Program-made: the position numbers and the translations under genes
Shown: in pieces, positions 28,475 through 37,619 of the stretch
Layout: each line of letters begins with the position of its first letter
How positions within the stretch are numbered: position 1 is the first letter of the stretch
Assembly: GCF_000422205.1 (NCBI RefSeq)
Contig: NZ_ATHV01000064.1
Coordinates: 124,001-188,000 of the forward strand
DNA: 64,000 nt
Direction of reading: 5' to 3'
From: Desulfovibrio sp. X2
GTDB taxonomy: Bacteria > Desulfobacterota > Desulfovibrionia > Desulfovibrionales > Desulfovibrionaceae
The notes under the pieces: model-generated
Told to the model about the DNA's origin: nothing
Database searches by the model: none
Seen by the model: the letters and a program-made list of their open reading frames with translations, nothing else

Positions 28475-29227
28475 ATGGCCCGCGCGCGCGCCGACCAGCT
28501 GGCCGCCGAGCAGGGGCTGGCTGAGACCCGGGAGCTTGCGGCCCGCCTGATCATGGCGGGCCGCGTCTTCCTCGAGGACGAGGACGGCAGGCGGACCCGG
28601 GTGGACAAGCCCGGGCAGCAGCTGAAGCCGGACGCCCTGCTCGTGCTCGAGGGCGGAAAGCGCTTCGTCAGCCGGGGCGGCCACAAGCTGCTCACGGCCA
28701 TGGAGCATTTCGGGCTCACCGTCGCCGGGCTCGTCTGCCTGGACGCGGGCGCCTCCACCGGCGGCTTCACGGACTGCCTGCTGCAGCACGGCGCGGCGCG
28801 CGTCTACGCCGTGGACGTGGGCAAGGCACAGCTGCACGAGAAGCTTCTCGCCGACCCGCGCGTCGTCTCCATGGAAGGCGTCAACCTGCGCCTCGCGCCG
28901 CCGGACCTGCTGCCCGAGCCCGTGGACCTGATCACGGCCGACCTTTCCTTCATCTCCCTGACCAAGGTCCTGCCCGCCCTGCTCCCCCTGCTCGCGCCCA
29001 GCGGACGCATCGTGGCGCTCATAAAACCGCAGTTCGAGCTGCCTCCGGCCATGGTCGGCCACAAGGGCGTGGTGCGCGAGGAGTCCGCGCGCAGACAGGC
29101 CGTGGACGAAGTCACGGCCTTCTGTCGCGACGAGCTCGGCCTTGCGGTGCACGGCGTGGTGCCGTCGAGCATCAAGGGACCGCAGGGCAACCAGGAATAC
29201 CTGGTGCTGCTGCAAAAGCCCGCCTAG
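28475..29227 (+). CDS. tlyA: TlyA-family rRNA (cytidine-2'-O)-methyltransferase
   Basis: This 250-residue protein has an N-terminal S4-like RNA-binding region (SRGGHKLLTAM follows it) and an FtsJ-type methyltransferase core with CLDAGASTGGFTDCLL, YAVDVGKAQL and KPQFEL. TlyA enzymes methylate 2'-hydroxyls of cytidines in 16S and/or 23S rRNA; some homologues were first named haemolysins. No signal peptide, so cytoplasmic. The ribosome site is weak, suggesting coupling to thrC. Confidence 0.92.
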   Translation: MARARADQLAAEQGLAETRELAARLIMAGRVFLEDEDGRRTRVDKPGQQLKPDALLVLEGGKRFVSRGGHKLLTAMEHFGLTVAGLVCLDAGASTGGFTDCLLQHGAARVYAVDVGKAQLHEKLLADPRVVSMEGVNLRLAPPDLLPEPVDLITADLSFISLTKVLPALLPLLAPSGRIVALIKPQFELPPAMVGHKGVVREESARRQAVDEVTAFCRDELGLAVHGVVPSSIKGPQGNQEYLVLLQKPA

Positions 29228-29394
29228 CCCCGATCTCTCCGTCCGCCTTCAGAACGGCGTTCACCATTCGCCGCACGGACGTCGCCCGGCCTTGCCGCCG
29301 CCCGCGCCATTCGTTCAAAGGCCGCAAAAAGCCACGGAAAGCGTTGCCAGCCAGGCTGCGGCCTGATAGGTCCGCGCTCTGCGAGGTGAGAATC

Positions 29395-30288
29395 ATGGGC
29401 GCCGGAGCGCTGATGTGTCTGTTGTCCGCGGTCTGCTACGGCTCCATGGCCGTGATGGTCAAACTGGCCTACGGGCTCGGGCTCGACGAGTGGCAGATGC
29501 TGCTCTGCCGCTTCATCTTCGGCTCGGCCTTCCTGGGGCTGTGGATCGCCCTGCGCGATCCGTCCGCCTTCCGCATCCGCCCCTCGCGCCTCGCGGCCAT
29601 CGCCTGCGTGGGGGTCTTCATCTACACCGCGCAGAGCCTCTTCTTCTTCCGCGCCCTGCGCTACGTGCAGGCCTCGACCACGGCGCTCATCTTCTACGCC
29701 TATCCCGCCCTGGTCACCATCCTCTCGGCCTGCTTCCTGAGGCTCCGCCTCTCGCGGTCGCTCGTCTGCTCCGTGGTCCTGGTCTCGGGCGGCTGCGCCC
29801 TGGTCTTCGCGGACGCCTTCGCCCGCCGCGCGGATCCCACCGGCCTCCTCTACGCGATCCTGGCCACCTCGGTCTTCTCCGGCTACCTGCTGCTCTGTCA
29901 GCTGGTCATGCGCGACGTGCGCCCCCTGACCGCAACCTTCTACATGATCCTGTCCACCACGCTCGGCTTCTGCCTGCTGAAACCGCCCACGGCGCTGCTC
30001 GGCTTCTCCCTCCCGCAGATGGCCCTGGGCGCGGCCCTGGGTCTCGTGCCCACGGCCGTGGCCGTCTCGCTCCTCTTCGCGGCCATCGAACGGGTGGGCA
30101 GCGCCTACGCCTCGGTCTTCTCGTCCTTCGAGCCCGTGGCGACCATCCTCTTCGCCGCCCTGCTCCTGGGCGAGCCGCTCATCGCCTGGCAGATCGCGGG
30201 CACGGCGCTGATCCTTGCGGGCATCGCCCTGCCGAACCTCGTGCTCCGGCAGCAGACCAAGGCCCTGCGCAACAGCCGGACGGCCTGA
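29395..30288 (+). CDS. EamA/DMT-family transporter
   Basis: This 297-residue protein starts behind GCGAGGTGAG. Ten hydrophobic segments form two EamA repeats, each ending in a short tight turn (ASTTALIFYAYP, GSAYASVFSSFEP). The drug/metabolite transporter superfamily exports amino acids, purines or other small metabolites; the substrate cannot be read here. It is isolated from tlyA by 167 bp and converges with the rhodanese-ferritin gene. Confidence 0.9.
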   Translation: MGAGALMCLLSAVCYGSMAVMVKLAYGLGLDEWQMLLCRFIFGSAFLGLWIALRDPSAFRIRPSRLAAIACVGVFIYTAQSLFFFRALRYVQASTTALIFYAYPALVTILSACFLRLRLSRSLVCSVVLVSGGCALVFADAFARRADPTGLLYAILATSVFSGYLLLCQLVMRDVRPLTATFYMILSTTLGFCLLKPPTALLGFSLPQMALGAALGLVPTAVAVSLLFAAIERVGSAYASVFSSFEPVATILFAALLLGEPLIAWQIAGTALILAGIALPNLVLRQQTKALRNSRTA

Positions 30289-30299
30289 ACCACTCTTCC

Positions 30300-31181
30300 C
30301 TAGGCGTCCTCGCCGGAGGCGCCGAGCCCGGCCAGCATGCGGTCCAGGACCTGCAGATGGCGCTTCTCCTCGTCCGCCAGGGTGCGCAGCAGCCGCGCGG
30401 CCTCCTCCCCCTCGGCGCGCGCCGAGGCGCGCATGTAGAGATCCAGGGCCTGGGCCTCGAAGGCCATGGCGGTCTCGAGGACGTCCGCGGCGGGAGCGGG
30501 CATGGCGCACAGCCTTGCCGAGGCCTCCTGGGGCGCGAAGCCTCCCTCCACCGCGGCCGTGTCCGCGGCGCGGGCAAGCAGGGCGTCCTTGTCGAAGACG
30601 GGATCGTGCTCCCTGGCCAGGCGCAGGACCATGGCCTTGTGCCCCTCCTCGAAGCGGGCCAGCCGCTCGAAGGCCTCACGGGCCCCGGCGTCCGCGCTTT
30701 CGGCGCACATGGCGTAGAACGTGCCCAGGTTGGCCTCCATGGCGTAGGCCAGGGCAAGCACGTCCGCGGCCGAGGCGTCCTCGGGCAGGTATTCGAGTCC
30801 CTGCGCGGTGTCGCCCTCGGCCGCGGCACCCTGCCAGGCCGACATGCCGCCGAGGATGTTCAGGACCTCGTAGCCCTGTCCGGCGAGCAGCCCGGCGGCC
30901 GCCGCGCTGCGCTTGCCCGAGCGGCAGTAGACCATGGCGGGCCGGTCGCGCGGCACCTCGGACATGCGGTCCGCGAGCTCGGCCAGGGGCAGAAGCCTGG
31001 CGCCCGGCACGTGCTCCTCCTCGTATTCCCAGTCCTGGCGCACGTCGATCAGGCTGTACTGCCCGGCCTCATGTCCGCGCAGGTACTCCTGGGCCTCGGC
31101 GGGCGTCACGTCCGTGGGAGTCGTGGGGCGCGGGGCCATCCCCGCTGCGGTATCCTTGGATTCAGTCTTGGATTCGGGCAT
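30300..31181 (-). CDS. Rhodanese domain fused to a ferritin-like domain
   Basis: This 293-residue protein has a rhodanese domain at about 25-115 with the active-site loop CRSGKRS and YSLIDVRQDWEY. A ferritin-like four-helix domain spans 140-290, with di-iron-type glutamates and His in EEGHKAMV, AFEAQALDLY and DEEKRHLQ. Rhodaneses move sulfane sulfur on the Cys; the ferritin-like part resembles rubrerythrin-type oxidases. The fusion may link sulfur transfer to peroxide or metal handling. It has no signal peptide and is divergent from the second rhodanese. Confidence 0.88.
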   Translation of the reverse strand: MPESKTESKDTAAGMAPRPTTPTDVTPAEAQEYLRGHEAGQYSLIDVRQDWEYEEEHVPGARLLPLAELADRMSEVPRDRPAMVYCRSGKRSAAAAGLLAGQGYEVLNILGGMSAWQGAAAEGDTAQGLEYLPEDASAADVLALAYAMEANLGTFYAMCAESADAGAREAFERLARFEEGHKAMVLRLAREHDPVFDKDALLARAADTAAVEGGFAPQEASARLCAMPAPAADVLETAMAFEAQALDLYMRASARAEGEEAARLLRTLADEEKRHLQVLDRMLAGLGASGEDA

Positions 31182-31293
31182 GGAAACTCTCCGTCACATT
31201 CCCTTGGTTGCGGTCGTCACCTCTCCCGTGCTATCGGGCACGTCGCACTTCAATGAAACGTCTACCCCAAATCACGGGCCGAGGCACCCCCTC

Positions 31294-31791
31294 ATGAAGC
31301 CCCGTCCACTTCTCCGTCTCGGACTGCGCGAGGCCCTTCTGCTCCTCTTCGTGGCGCTGTGCCTGTCCGCGGGGCTGAACGCCGTGCGTCCGGACAACAT
31401 TCCCTGGACCGAGCACTGGACCGACAAGAAGCTGCGCGAACTCGGGGACAAGGGAGTGGACGCGGCCCGGGCCAAGACGCTGTGGGCCGCGAAAAGCGCC
31501 CTCTTCGTCGACGCGCGCGACGCGGAGAGCTTCGCGCAGGGACACATCCCGGACGCCGAAAGCCTGCCCTACGACCCCTTCGACCCGACGGCCGAGCAGC
31601 GCATCCTGGCCCTGCCCAAGGACCGCTGGCTGGTCCTCTACTGCTCGTCCGCGAGCTGCCCGCTGTCCAAGCAGATGGCCGAGGCCCTGACCTTCAACGG
31701 CTACGACAAGGTGCTGGTCCTGGCAGGCGGCTACGACGCCTGGGTCAAGGAAGGCGGGCCGGTCGCGGGCAACGGGGGGAAGAAAAAATGA
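31294..31791 (+). CDS. Membrane-anchored rhodanese-like protein
   Basis: This 165-residue protein has an N-terminal hydrophobic anchor (LLLFVALCLSAGLN) and a periplasm-facing rhodanese domain with LFVDARDAESFAQGHIPDA and the active Cys in LYCSSASCPLSK. The ATG lies 24 bp after the extended intergenic region. It overlaps the MauE-like gene by 4 bp (ATGA), so the two products probably act together at the membrane. Confidence 0.85.
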   Translation: MKPRPLLRLGLREALLLLFVALCLSAGLNAVRPDNIPWTEHWTDKKLRELGDKGVDAARAKTLWAAKSALFVDARDAESFAQGHIPDAESLPYDPFDPTAEQRILALPKDRWLVLYCSSASCPLSKQMAEALTFNGYDKVLVLAGGYDAWVKEGGPVAGNGGKKK

Positions 31792-32219
31792 CGCCGCGCG
31801 CGCTCCTGCGCATCGCCCTCGGCCTCGTCTTCATCGTGGCCAGCCTGGACAAGGCCCTGAATCCCCAGGCCTTCGCCTCCATCGTCTACGACTACCAGCT
31901 CGTCCCCGATCTGCTGGTCAATCCTCTGGCCCTGCTCCTGCCGTGGGTCGAGCTGCTCGCGGGCCTGTGCCTGGTCTTCGACATGCTCACGCTCGGCGCG
32001 TCCTTCCTCGCCTTCGGCCTGATGACGGTCTTCCTGGGGGCTCTTGGAATTAACGCCGCGCGCGGCCTGAGCGTGGCCTGCGGCTGCTTCTCCACCAAGA
32101 CGGGCGGCGGAGGCGACAACCTCTGGTACCTGCTGCGCGACACGGGCCTGTTCGTGCTCTCGGCCCTGGTGCTGCGCCTGGAGTGGGCCCGCGCCCGCTC
32201 CAACATCCGCCTCTCCTGA
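31788..32219 (+). CDS. MauE/DoxX-family membrane redox protein
   Basis: This 143-residue protein has four hydrophobic helices and the family pattern FIVASLDKALNP and LPWVELLAGLCLVF. A CGCFS motif before the last helix is the vicinal Cys pair of MauE-like proteins. Such proteins are thought to pass electrons or disulfides to partner thiol proteins. Coupling to the upstream rhodanese suggests sulfane or thiol handling in the envelope (inference). It converges with bioN, with 42 bp between. Confidence 0.82.
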   Translation: MTPRALLRIALGLVFIVASLDKALNPQAFASIVYDYQLVPDLLVNPLALLLPWVELLAGLCLVFDMLTLGASFLAFGLMTVFLGALGINAARGLSVACGCFSTKTGGGGDNLWYLLRDTGLFVLSALVLRLEWARARSNIRLS

Positions 32220-32261
32220 TCGCGCCCGGCTCCGGGCACTCTCTCCGATTCTTCGCTTTTT

Positions 32262-33002
32262 TCAGAGCCAGACGCTCGCGGCCATGGCCGCGGCGGGCAG
32301 CAGCGCGGCCAGCCATTCGGCCGCGCGGACCCGGCGCGCGGGCCGCCAGGCGGCGGGATCGTCGAGCCCCCGCGCGGCCACGGCCAGGGCCTGGGTCCAG
32401 GTGGCGCGCGAAAGGACCCTGACCAGTGCCAGGGGCACGAGCACGGCGCGCTCGCGCCAGGGACAGCCCGGCCAGCGCAGGGTGAGGGCGCGGGAGAGGT
32501 CGGCGGCCGACTGCAGGGCCAGGGGAATGAAGTGGAGCATCAGGGCCACGGCCAGGGCCGCCTCGAAGGAGCGCCTGCCGAGCACGGGCCGCAGATACCA
32601 GGCCAGGGCCACGCCGAGGCTGCGGGCCGAGGCCGCGAGCGCCAGGGCGAGGCCGAGGGCCAGCAGGACGCCGAGGCGAAGGCCCATCTCCCCGCCCGCC
32701 AGGAGCGCCGCATCGGGCGGGTGTCCGGCGAGCAGATCGAGCCCGGCCTTGATCGCGGCCCAGGGGAGGACGAAGAGGAGATAGCCGAGCCAGAGCCTGC
32801 GCCCGGGGCCTGTGAGCCCGCCGAGCGCGTGACAGGCGAGGAGCATGGCCGCGCCCAGGACGCAGAGCCCGGGAACGGGCAGCCGCCACATGAAAAGCCC
32901 CACCGCCACGGCGAAGAGAATCTTCGGCCGCGCGTCCAGGCGCAGCAGCGCCGCGCCCATCGGTCCGCGCGGCATGGGAGCCGCAAGGGCGAAGCCGCCC
33001 AT
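32262..33002 (-). CDS. bioN: Biotin ECF transporter transmembrane subunit (EcfT/BioN)
   Basis: This 246-residue protein has five hydrophobic segments plus an ARPKILFAV-type start and the Ala-Arg-rich coupling helix (TQALAVAARGLDD) that EcfT subunits use to contact the ATPases. The gene abuts bioM. It is assigned to biotin because it lies in one leftward unit with bioB, bioY and bioM. Confidence 0.88.
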   Translation of the reverse strand: MGGFALAAPMPRGPMGAALLRLDARPKILFAVAVGLFMWRLPVPGLCVLGAAMLLACHALGGLTGPGRRLWLGYLLFVLPWAAIKAGLDLLAGHPPDAALLAGGEMGLRLGVLLALGLALALAASARSLGVALAWYLRPVLGRRSFEAALAVALMLHFIPLALQSAADLSRALTLRWPGCPWRERAVLVPLALVRVLSRATWTQALAVAARGLDDPAAWRPARRVRAAEWLAALLPAAAMAASVWL

Positions 33003-33812
33003 CTATCCTTTTCCCACCTTCGGGGCTTCTCCCCCCTTCGGGCCCTCTCCCGCGTCCTGCTGCGCGTCCCAGGGCCGCACGCCGAGCCCTGCCTGCCAAG
33101 CGCAGGGAGGGCGCACGCCGAGGCCACGCAGGCGCGGGAAGACCTCCTCGGCCGTGCCGAAGGCGGCCTGCCGCCCGTCCGCGAGCACCAGCCAGCAGTC
33201 CGCGAGGTCCGCCAGGGGCTCGAGGTCGTGCACGGCAACCACCTGGGTCAGACCGGCCGCTCGCCCGGACGCCAGCAGCGCGCGCATCTCGCGCGCGCCG
33301 GGGTAGTCGAGCCCGGCAAAGGGCTCGTCGAGCAGCAGCAGGCGGGGCTTGCGCAACAGCGCCGCGGCCAGGCAGAGCTTGCGCTTCTGGCCGAAGGAAA
33401 GGGTCTGCACCGGGACATCGGGCGCGGCAAGCCCCAGGCGCGCGGCCAGGGCCAGGGCCTCCTCGCGGCGCGAGGCATCGAGGCCGAGCAGAAGGTCCTC
33501 CTCCACGGTCGAGCCGATGATGGCGAGGTCCGCCTCCTGGAAGACCATGGCCGAAGCCCTGCGCACGCCCGCGGACTCGCGCGCCGCGTCCAGCCCGGCG
33601 ACGAGGAGGCTGCCCGCGCCCGGCTGCAGGATTCCCCCGAGCAGCGCCAGCAGCGTGGACTTGCCCGCGCCGTTGGCCCCGGCCAGGCCGAGGATGTCCC
33701 CCTCGCGAAGGCGCAGGGTCACGTCGCAAAGCCCCTTCCGCCCGCCCGCGTAGGCATAGCCGAGGCCTTCGGCCTCGACCGCGAATCGTCCGGACGGCGT
33801 CCCGGCCGCCAT
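33003..33812 (-). CDS. bioM: Biotin ECF transporter ATPase (EcfA/BioM)
   Basis: This 269-residue ABC ATPase starts with the ATG that shares one base with the bioY stop. Walker A is [10 protein letters not shown], the signature is LSFGQKRK and Walker B is [10 protein letters not shown]. The final ~30 residues are a Gly/Pro-rich tail not needed for ATP binding. It powers the BioY substrate-binding unit through BioN. Confidence 0.92.
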   Translation of the reverse strand: MAAGTPSGRFAVEAEGLGYAYAGGRKGLCDVTLRLREGDILGLAGANGAGKSTLLALLGGILQPGAGSLLVAGLDAARESAGVRRASAMVFQEADLAIIGSTVEEDLLLGLDASRREEALALAARLGLAAPDVPVQTLSFGQKRKLCLAAALLRKPRLLLLDEPFAGLDYPGAREMRALLASGRAAGLTQVVAVHDLEPLADLADCWLVLADGRQAAFGTAEEVFPRLRGLGVRPPCAWQAGLGVRPWDAQQDAGEGPKGGEAPKVGKG

Positions 33813-34378
33813 CACACGGCCTGCCCGGGCAGCAGCCCGCGGCGATGCATGAAGCGCCAGACCGCCACGGCCAGGACCAGCTTGACCAGATCCTGCAGGA
33901 TGAAGGGAACGAAGCCGACGAGCAGGGCCTTTCCAATATCCGCGCCGAGCACGCGCATGAGGTTCAGCACGCCCAGGGCATAGATCACCGCGAGGCCCGC
34001 GAGGCCCGCGACGATGCCGCGCAGCCAGCCCGGACGGCCGCGCGCGGCCAGGCCGATCAGGGGCGCGGCCAGGAGATAGCCCGCAAGGTAGCCGCCCGTG
34101 GGGCCGAAGAGCACGGCCAGGCCGGACTTTCCGCCCGCGAACACGGGCAGCCCCACGAGCCCGCTGCCCACGAAGACGCACAGCGCCGCGAAGGCGTGGC
34201 GCGGACCGAGCACGAGGCCCGTGAGCAGGACGAAGAAGGGCTGCATGGTGAAGGGCACCGGGCCGAGGGGCAGGGAGAGGAAGGAGCCGACCGCGATGAG
34301 TGCGGCCATGAGGGCGGTCCAGACCAGCCGGTGCAGGGCGAAAAGGGTCGTCTCAGGCCTGTCGGGAATCTCTGGCAT
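33812..34378 (-). CDS. bioY: Biotin transporter substrate-binding subunit BioY
   Basis: The start is taken as ATG 34378 behind GAGGTGAT, giving 188 residues. Six hydrophobic helices and the BioY signature (GPTGGYLAGYLLA, GPVPFTMQPF) are seen. BioY binds biotin in the membrane. It is 59 bp downstream of bioB and one base overlaps bioM. Confidence 0.93.
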   Translation of the reverse strand: MPEIPDRPETTLFALHRLVWTALMAALIAVGSFLSLPLGPVPFTMQPFFVLLTGLVLGPRHAFAALCVFVGSGLVGLPVFAGGKSGLAVLFGPTGGYLAGYLLAAPLIGLAARGRPGWLRGIVAGLAGLAVIYALGVLNLMRVLGADIGKALLVGFVPFILQDLVKLVLAVAVWRFMHRRGLLPGQAV

Positions 34379-34437
34379 GGGAGCATCACCTCGGGAAGGC
34401 CGCGGCGCGGGCCGGAGAACCCGGCGCGCGGGGCCCG

Positions 34438-35403
34438 TCACACCGGCTCGTATCCCAGGGAGCGCAGGGCCGCAACCGCCCCGTCGGCAGGGCTGCCCGC
34501 GGTGGTCAGGTAGTTGCCGACCATGAGCCCGTCCGCGCCCGCGTCCAGCACCGCGCCGAGATCCTGGCCGAAGACCGTCTCCCGGCCGCCGCACACGCGC
34601 AGCACGGCCCGGGGCAGGATCATGCGCAAAAGGGCCACGATGGCCGAGGCCTCCAGGGGCGGGAGCGTCGGCCGCCCGGCGAGCCGGGTACCCGGGATGG
34701 GGGTGAGGAAGTTCACCGGCACGGAGCGCACGCCGAGCGAGGCCAGCAGGAGCCCAATCTCGGCGCGGTCCTCCCAGGACTCGCCCAGGCCGAAGAGTCC
34801 GCCGCAGCAGACCTCCATGTCCTGGGCCAGGGCGGCGCGGACCAGGGCCACGTCCTCTTCGTAGGCGTGGCTCGAGCAGATGTTGGGAAAGAAGGAGGCC
34901 GAGGTCTCCAGGTTGTGGTGCAGCCGCCGCATGCCCGCGCGGCGGAGCGCCTCGAGCTGCTCCGCCTCCAAAAGCCCCACGGAGACGTCCGCGTCCAGCC
35001 CCAGGTCGTGCACGCGGGTCACGGCCTCGACCAGCTCGGCGAATTCCCGGGGCGTGGGGCCGAGCCCGCTGGCCACGATGCCGAAGCGCCGCACGCCGGC
35101 TGCCTTGGCCTTGGCCGCCGCCTCGCACACGGCGTCGGCGCCGATGAAGGGGTAGACCGGCGCCTCCGTCTGGTGGCGCGCCGACTGGGCGCAGAAGGCG
35201 CAGTCCTCGGAACAGCGTCCGCTCTTGGCGTTGACGATGGCGCACAGCGAGACGCGTCGGCCGCGATGGCGATCCCGCACCTCGCGGGCCAGGGCCAGAA
35301 GGCGCCTGGGCTCGTCCCTGGCCGCCCGGACCAGGCGCGGCACGGCGTCCCGGCCGGGCGTTTCCCCGGCCAGGGCTCTATGATAGATCTTGTCGAGTCG
35401 CAT
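34438..35403 (-). CDS. bioB: Biotin synthase
   Basis: This 321-residue radical SAM enzyme starts behind TGAGGA. The 4Fe-4S motif is CSEDCAFCAQS, with SLCAIVNAKSGRCSED, HHNLETS and GRETVFGQD matching BioB. It inserts sulfur into dethiobiotin. It heads a bioB-bioY-bioM-bioN unit. The other biotin genes are absent, so the cell may both import biotin and finish its synthesis from dethiobiotin. Confidence 0.96.
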   Translation of the reverse strand: MRLDKIYHRALAGETPGRDAVPRLVRAARDEPRRLLALAREVRDRHRGRRVSLCAIVNAKSGRCSEDCAFCAQSARHQTEAPVYPFIGADAVCEAAAKAKAAGVRRFGIVASGLGPTPREFAELVEAVTRVHDLGLDADVSVGLLEAEQLEALRRAGMRRLHHNLETSASFFPNICSSHAYEEDVALVRAALAQDMEVCCGGLFGLGESWEDRAEIGLLLASLGVRSVPVNFLTPIPGTRLAGRPTLPPLEASAIVALLRMILPRAVLRVCGGRETVFGQDLGAVLDAGADGLMVGNYLTTAGSPADGAVAALRSLGYEPV

Positions 35404-35462
35404 GGATTTTCCTCAGGGAACCTGAAGTAGCCACTTTCCGGAATTGAGGCAAGGAGATAGGC

Positions 35463-36935
35463 ATGTTTTCGGAGCAGACCGCCGCCCCTGGCGAAAACGG
35501 CGGCAGCCAGGGCGAGACGCTGCTGCAGGCCACGGACCACGACCGCGAGAACGTGCTCGGCCGCACGCTCGACTGGCCGGCCATGCCCGCGCCCTACAAG
35601 TCTTACGCGGCCGACGTCCCCACGGTTCCCCTGCCCCGCCCGGCCTCCTGGCCCGAGGCGGCCTGCGGCGAAATCTTCTGCGGCGCGGAGGCTGCCCCGA
35701 GCCGACCCGACGCGGCAACGGTCTCCACCCTGCTGCAGCTCGCCTGCGGCATCACGGCCTCGGTGCGCCGCGCCCTGGACGAATACCACCTGCGCGCCGA
35801 CGCCTCGGCCGGGGCCCTCTACCCCTGCGAGCTCTATCTCGCCGCACGCGGCACGGCAGGACTGCCTGACGGGCTCTTCGCCTTCGCGCCCGAACGCCAC
35901 GCCCTGCGCCTGCTGCGGCCGGGCGAAGTCCTGGCCGGGCAGGGACTTCGCGCCTGGCTCACGGTGATCCCGTTCCGCAACGCCTGGAAATACCGCTCCC
36001 GGGCGCTGCGCTACCTCTTTCTCGACAGCGGCCACGTGCTCGAGAACCTGTGCGGCGCGGCGCGCAGCCTGGGGCTTGCCTGCAGCGTGACGCGGCCCGC
36101 AGATCCCCCGGCCGTGGCCGACCTGCTCTGCGTCGATCCCGCGCGCGAACACTGCGTTGCGGAGATCGCCCTGGGCAGCGGCTGCCCCACCCTGGCTGAG
36201 TCCCTGCCCGCGCCGGGCTCGCCCCATCTGCCCCGGGCGAGCGCCGTCTCGCCGCGCGAGAAGGCCTACGAACTCGTGCACCAGGCGCTCGATCTGCCAG
36301 GCATGAATCCGGCGGACGCGGCAGCCCCCGGCGAGACGGCAACGCCAATCCGTTCCATTCCCGCTCTCTCCCTTCCCTTCGCCCAGGCGGTCCTCAAGCG
36401 GCGCAGCCGCCGCGCCTACACCCTCTCGCAGCTTCCGGCAGGCGCGCTCGCGGCCCTGACCGAGGCACTCTGCGGACCGGCTGGCCCGGACTGCGGCCTT
36501 GGCCTGCGGCTCCTGGTGCAGAACTGCCCCGATCGCCCCGACGGCGTCTGGCTGCTGGACCGGAGCCAGGGAGATACCCGCGGCGAACTCACCCGCCTCT
36601 CCGGGGAGAACGAGGACGCCCCGCACGCGCGCCTCGCCTCGGCCGCGCTCGGACAGGCCTGGATGGCCAAGGCCGGGGTGCTGGTCTGCTTCAGCGCCGA
36701 CGTGCCCGCGGCCGAACGAACCTTCGGCCCGGGCGCGCTGCCGCAGCTGCTCCTGCAGGCCGGGCGCCTGGGGCAGCGCGTGTATCTCGCGGCGGAGGCC
36801 CTGGGAGTCGGGGCCTGCGGGGTGGGCGCGTTCTACGACCAGGAGGCAGCCGCGGCCCTCGGCCTCGATGCCGCCCAGGGCCAGGGAGAAAGGCTCCTCT
36901 ACGTCGTGGCCTTCGGCCCCACGGCCGGTCACTGA
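35463..36935 (+). CDS. SagB/nitroreductase-type FMN oxidoreductase, tandem domains
   Basis: This 490-residue protein starts behind AAGGAG. Two nitroreductase-like halves are seen: the first (about 70-240) has RRALDEYHLRADASAGALYPCELYL, the SagB-type active region; the second (about 290-480) begins RRSRRAYTLSQLP and has EALGVGACGVGAFYD. Family members oxidize azoline rings in RiPP pathways or reduce nitro groups; no precursor peptide or cyclodehydratase is present. It is divergent from bioB (59 bp) and overlaps the downstream methyltransferase end-to-end by 7 bp. Confidence 0.82.
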   Translation: MFSEQTAAPGENGGSQGETLLQATDHDRENVLGRTLDWPAMPAPYKSYAADVPTVPLPRPASWPEAACGEIFCGAEAAPSRPDAATVSTLLQLACGITASVRRALDEYHLRADASAGALYPCELYLAARGTAGLPDGLFAFAPERHALRLLRPGEVLAGQGLRAWLTVIPFRNAWKYRSRALRYLFLDSGHVLENLCGAARSLGLACSVTRPADPPAVADLLCVDPAREHCVAEIALGSGCPTLAESLPAPGSPHLPRASAVSPREKAYELVHQALDLPGMNPADAAAPGETATPIRSIPALSLPFAQAVLKRRSRRAYTLSQLPAGALAALTEALCGPAGPDCGLGLRLLVQNCPDRPDGVWLLDRSQGDTRGELTRLSGENEDAPHARLASAALGQAWMAKAGVLVCFSADVPAAERTFGPGALPQLLLQAGRLGQRVYLAAEALGVGACGVGAFYDQEAAAALGLDAAQGQGERLLYVVAFGPTAGH

Positions 36936-37477
36936 GGCTTGCGTCCGACGAAGGCGGCCACGAAGCGCGGCGGATTCTCCCGGCGTCCCTCGAAGCCCGC
37001 GATGGGCTCGAAGTCCGCGAACAGGGTGCGCAGCTCGCCCTCGCGCAGCAGGAAGTCGGGGTTGGAGGGTTTGGTGGCGATCTCGAGATGGCGCCGGGTG
37101 AAGGTCTCGTAGACGATGATCCCGCCGGGCCTGAGCGCCGCCTTGATGGCCGGGATCAGGGGACGGTGCAGGTACTTGACCACCACGACGGCGGAATAGG
37201 CGTTCGCGGGCAGGACTGCCCCGGGCGCGCCCGATTCCAGGTCCGCGCGGCGCAACCGGACCGTCACCCCGGCCTCGCGCGCCCGGCCCGCGGCCACGGC
37301 CAGGGCCTCGTCCGACACGTCCACGCCCTCCACCTCGAAGCCGAGCTCGGCCAGGAAGACGGCGTTGCGCCCGCCGCCGCAGGCCAGGTCCAGGACCGGC
37401 CCGAGCACAGGATTTTGCGCCAGCAGCCCGACGTGCTCGCAGACGATCTCGGAAGGCTTGTCCACATACGTCTTCAC
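36929..37477 (-). CDS. TehB-like class I SAM methyltransferase
   Basis: GTG start behind GGAGG; 182 residues. The glycine-rich loop is VLDLACGGGRNAVFLAELG, followed by VEGVDVSDEAL, ADLES and GGIIVYETFTRRHL, the pattern of tellurite-resistance-type and small-metabolite methyltransferases. The target is unknown. Convergent with the SagB-type gene. Confidence 0.85.
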   Translation of the reverse strand: MKTYVDKPSEIVCEHVGLLAQNPVLGPVLDLACGGGRNAVFLAELGFEVEGVDVSDEALAVAAGRAREAGVTVRLRRADLESGAPGAVLPANAYSAVVVVKYLHRPLIPAIKAALRPGGIIVYETFTRRHLEIATKPSNPDFLLREGELRTLFADFEPIAGFEGRRENPPRFVAAFVGRKPQ

Positions 37478-37619
37478 GCGTTCCTCCGTCCCCGCCCATC
37501 TTGCCGACGCCTGCCGAATCGCCCGCCGAATCGCTTGGCGGTGAGCCCCTGGTTCATGCTACACCACTCCCATCACGGATCGCCACCCCAAACACGCACG
37601 CCCAGCCCAAGGAGCCGCC

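Noticed and set aside
35463-37477. A RiPP cluster around the SagB-type gene
   Set aside because: No precursor peptide, cyclodehydratase or protease is nearby; the methyltransferase converges on it and belongs to another transcript.
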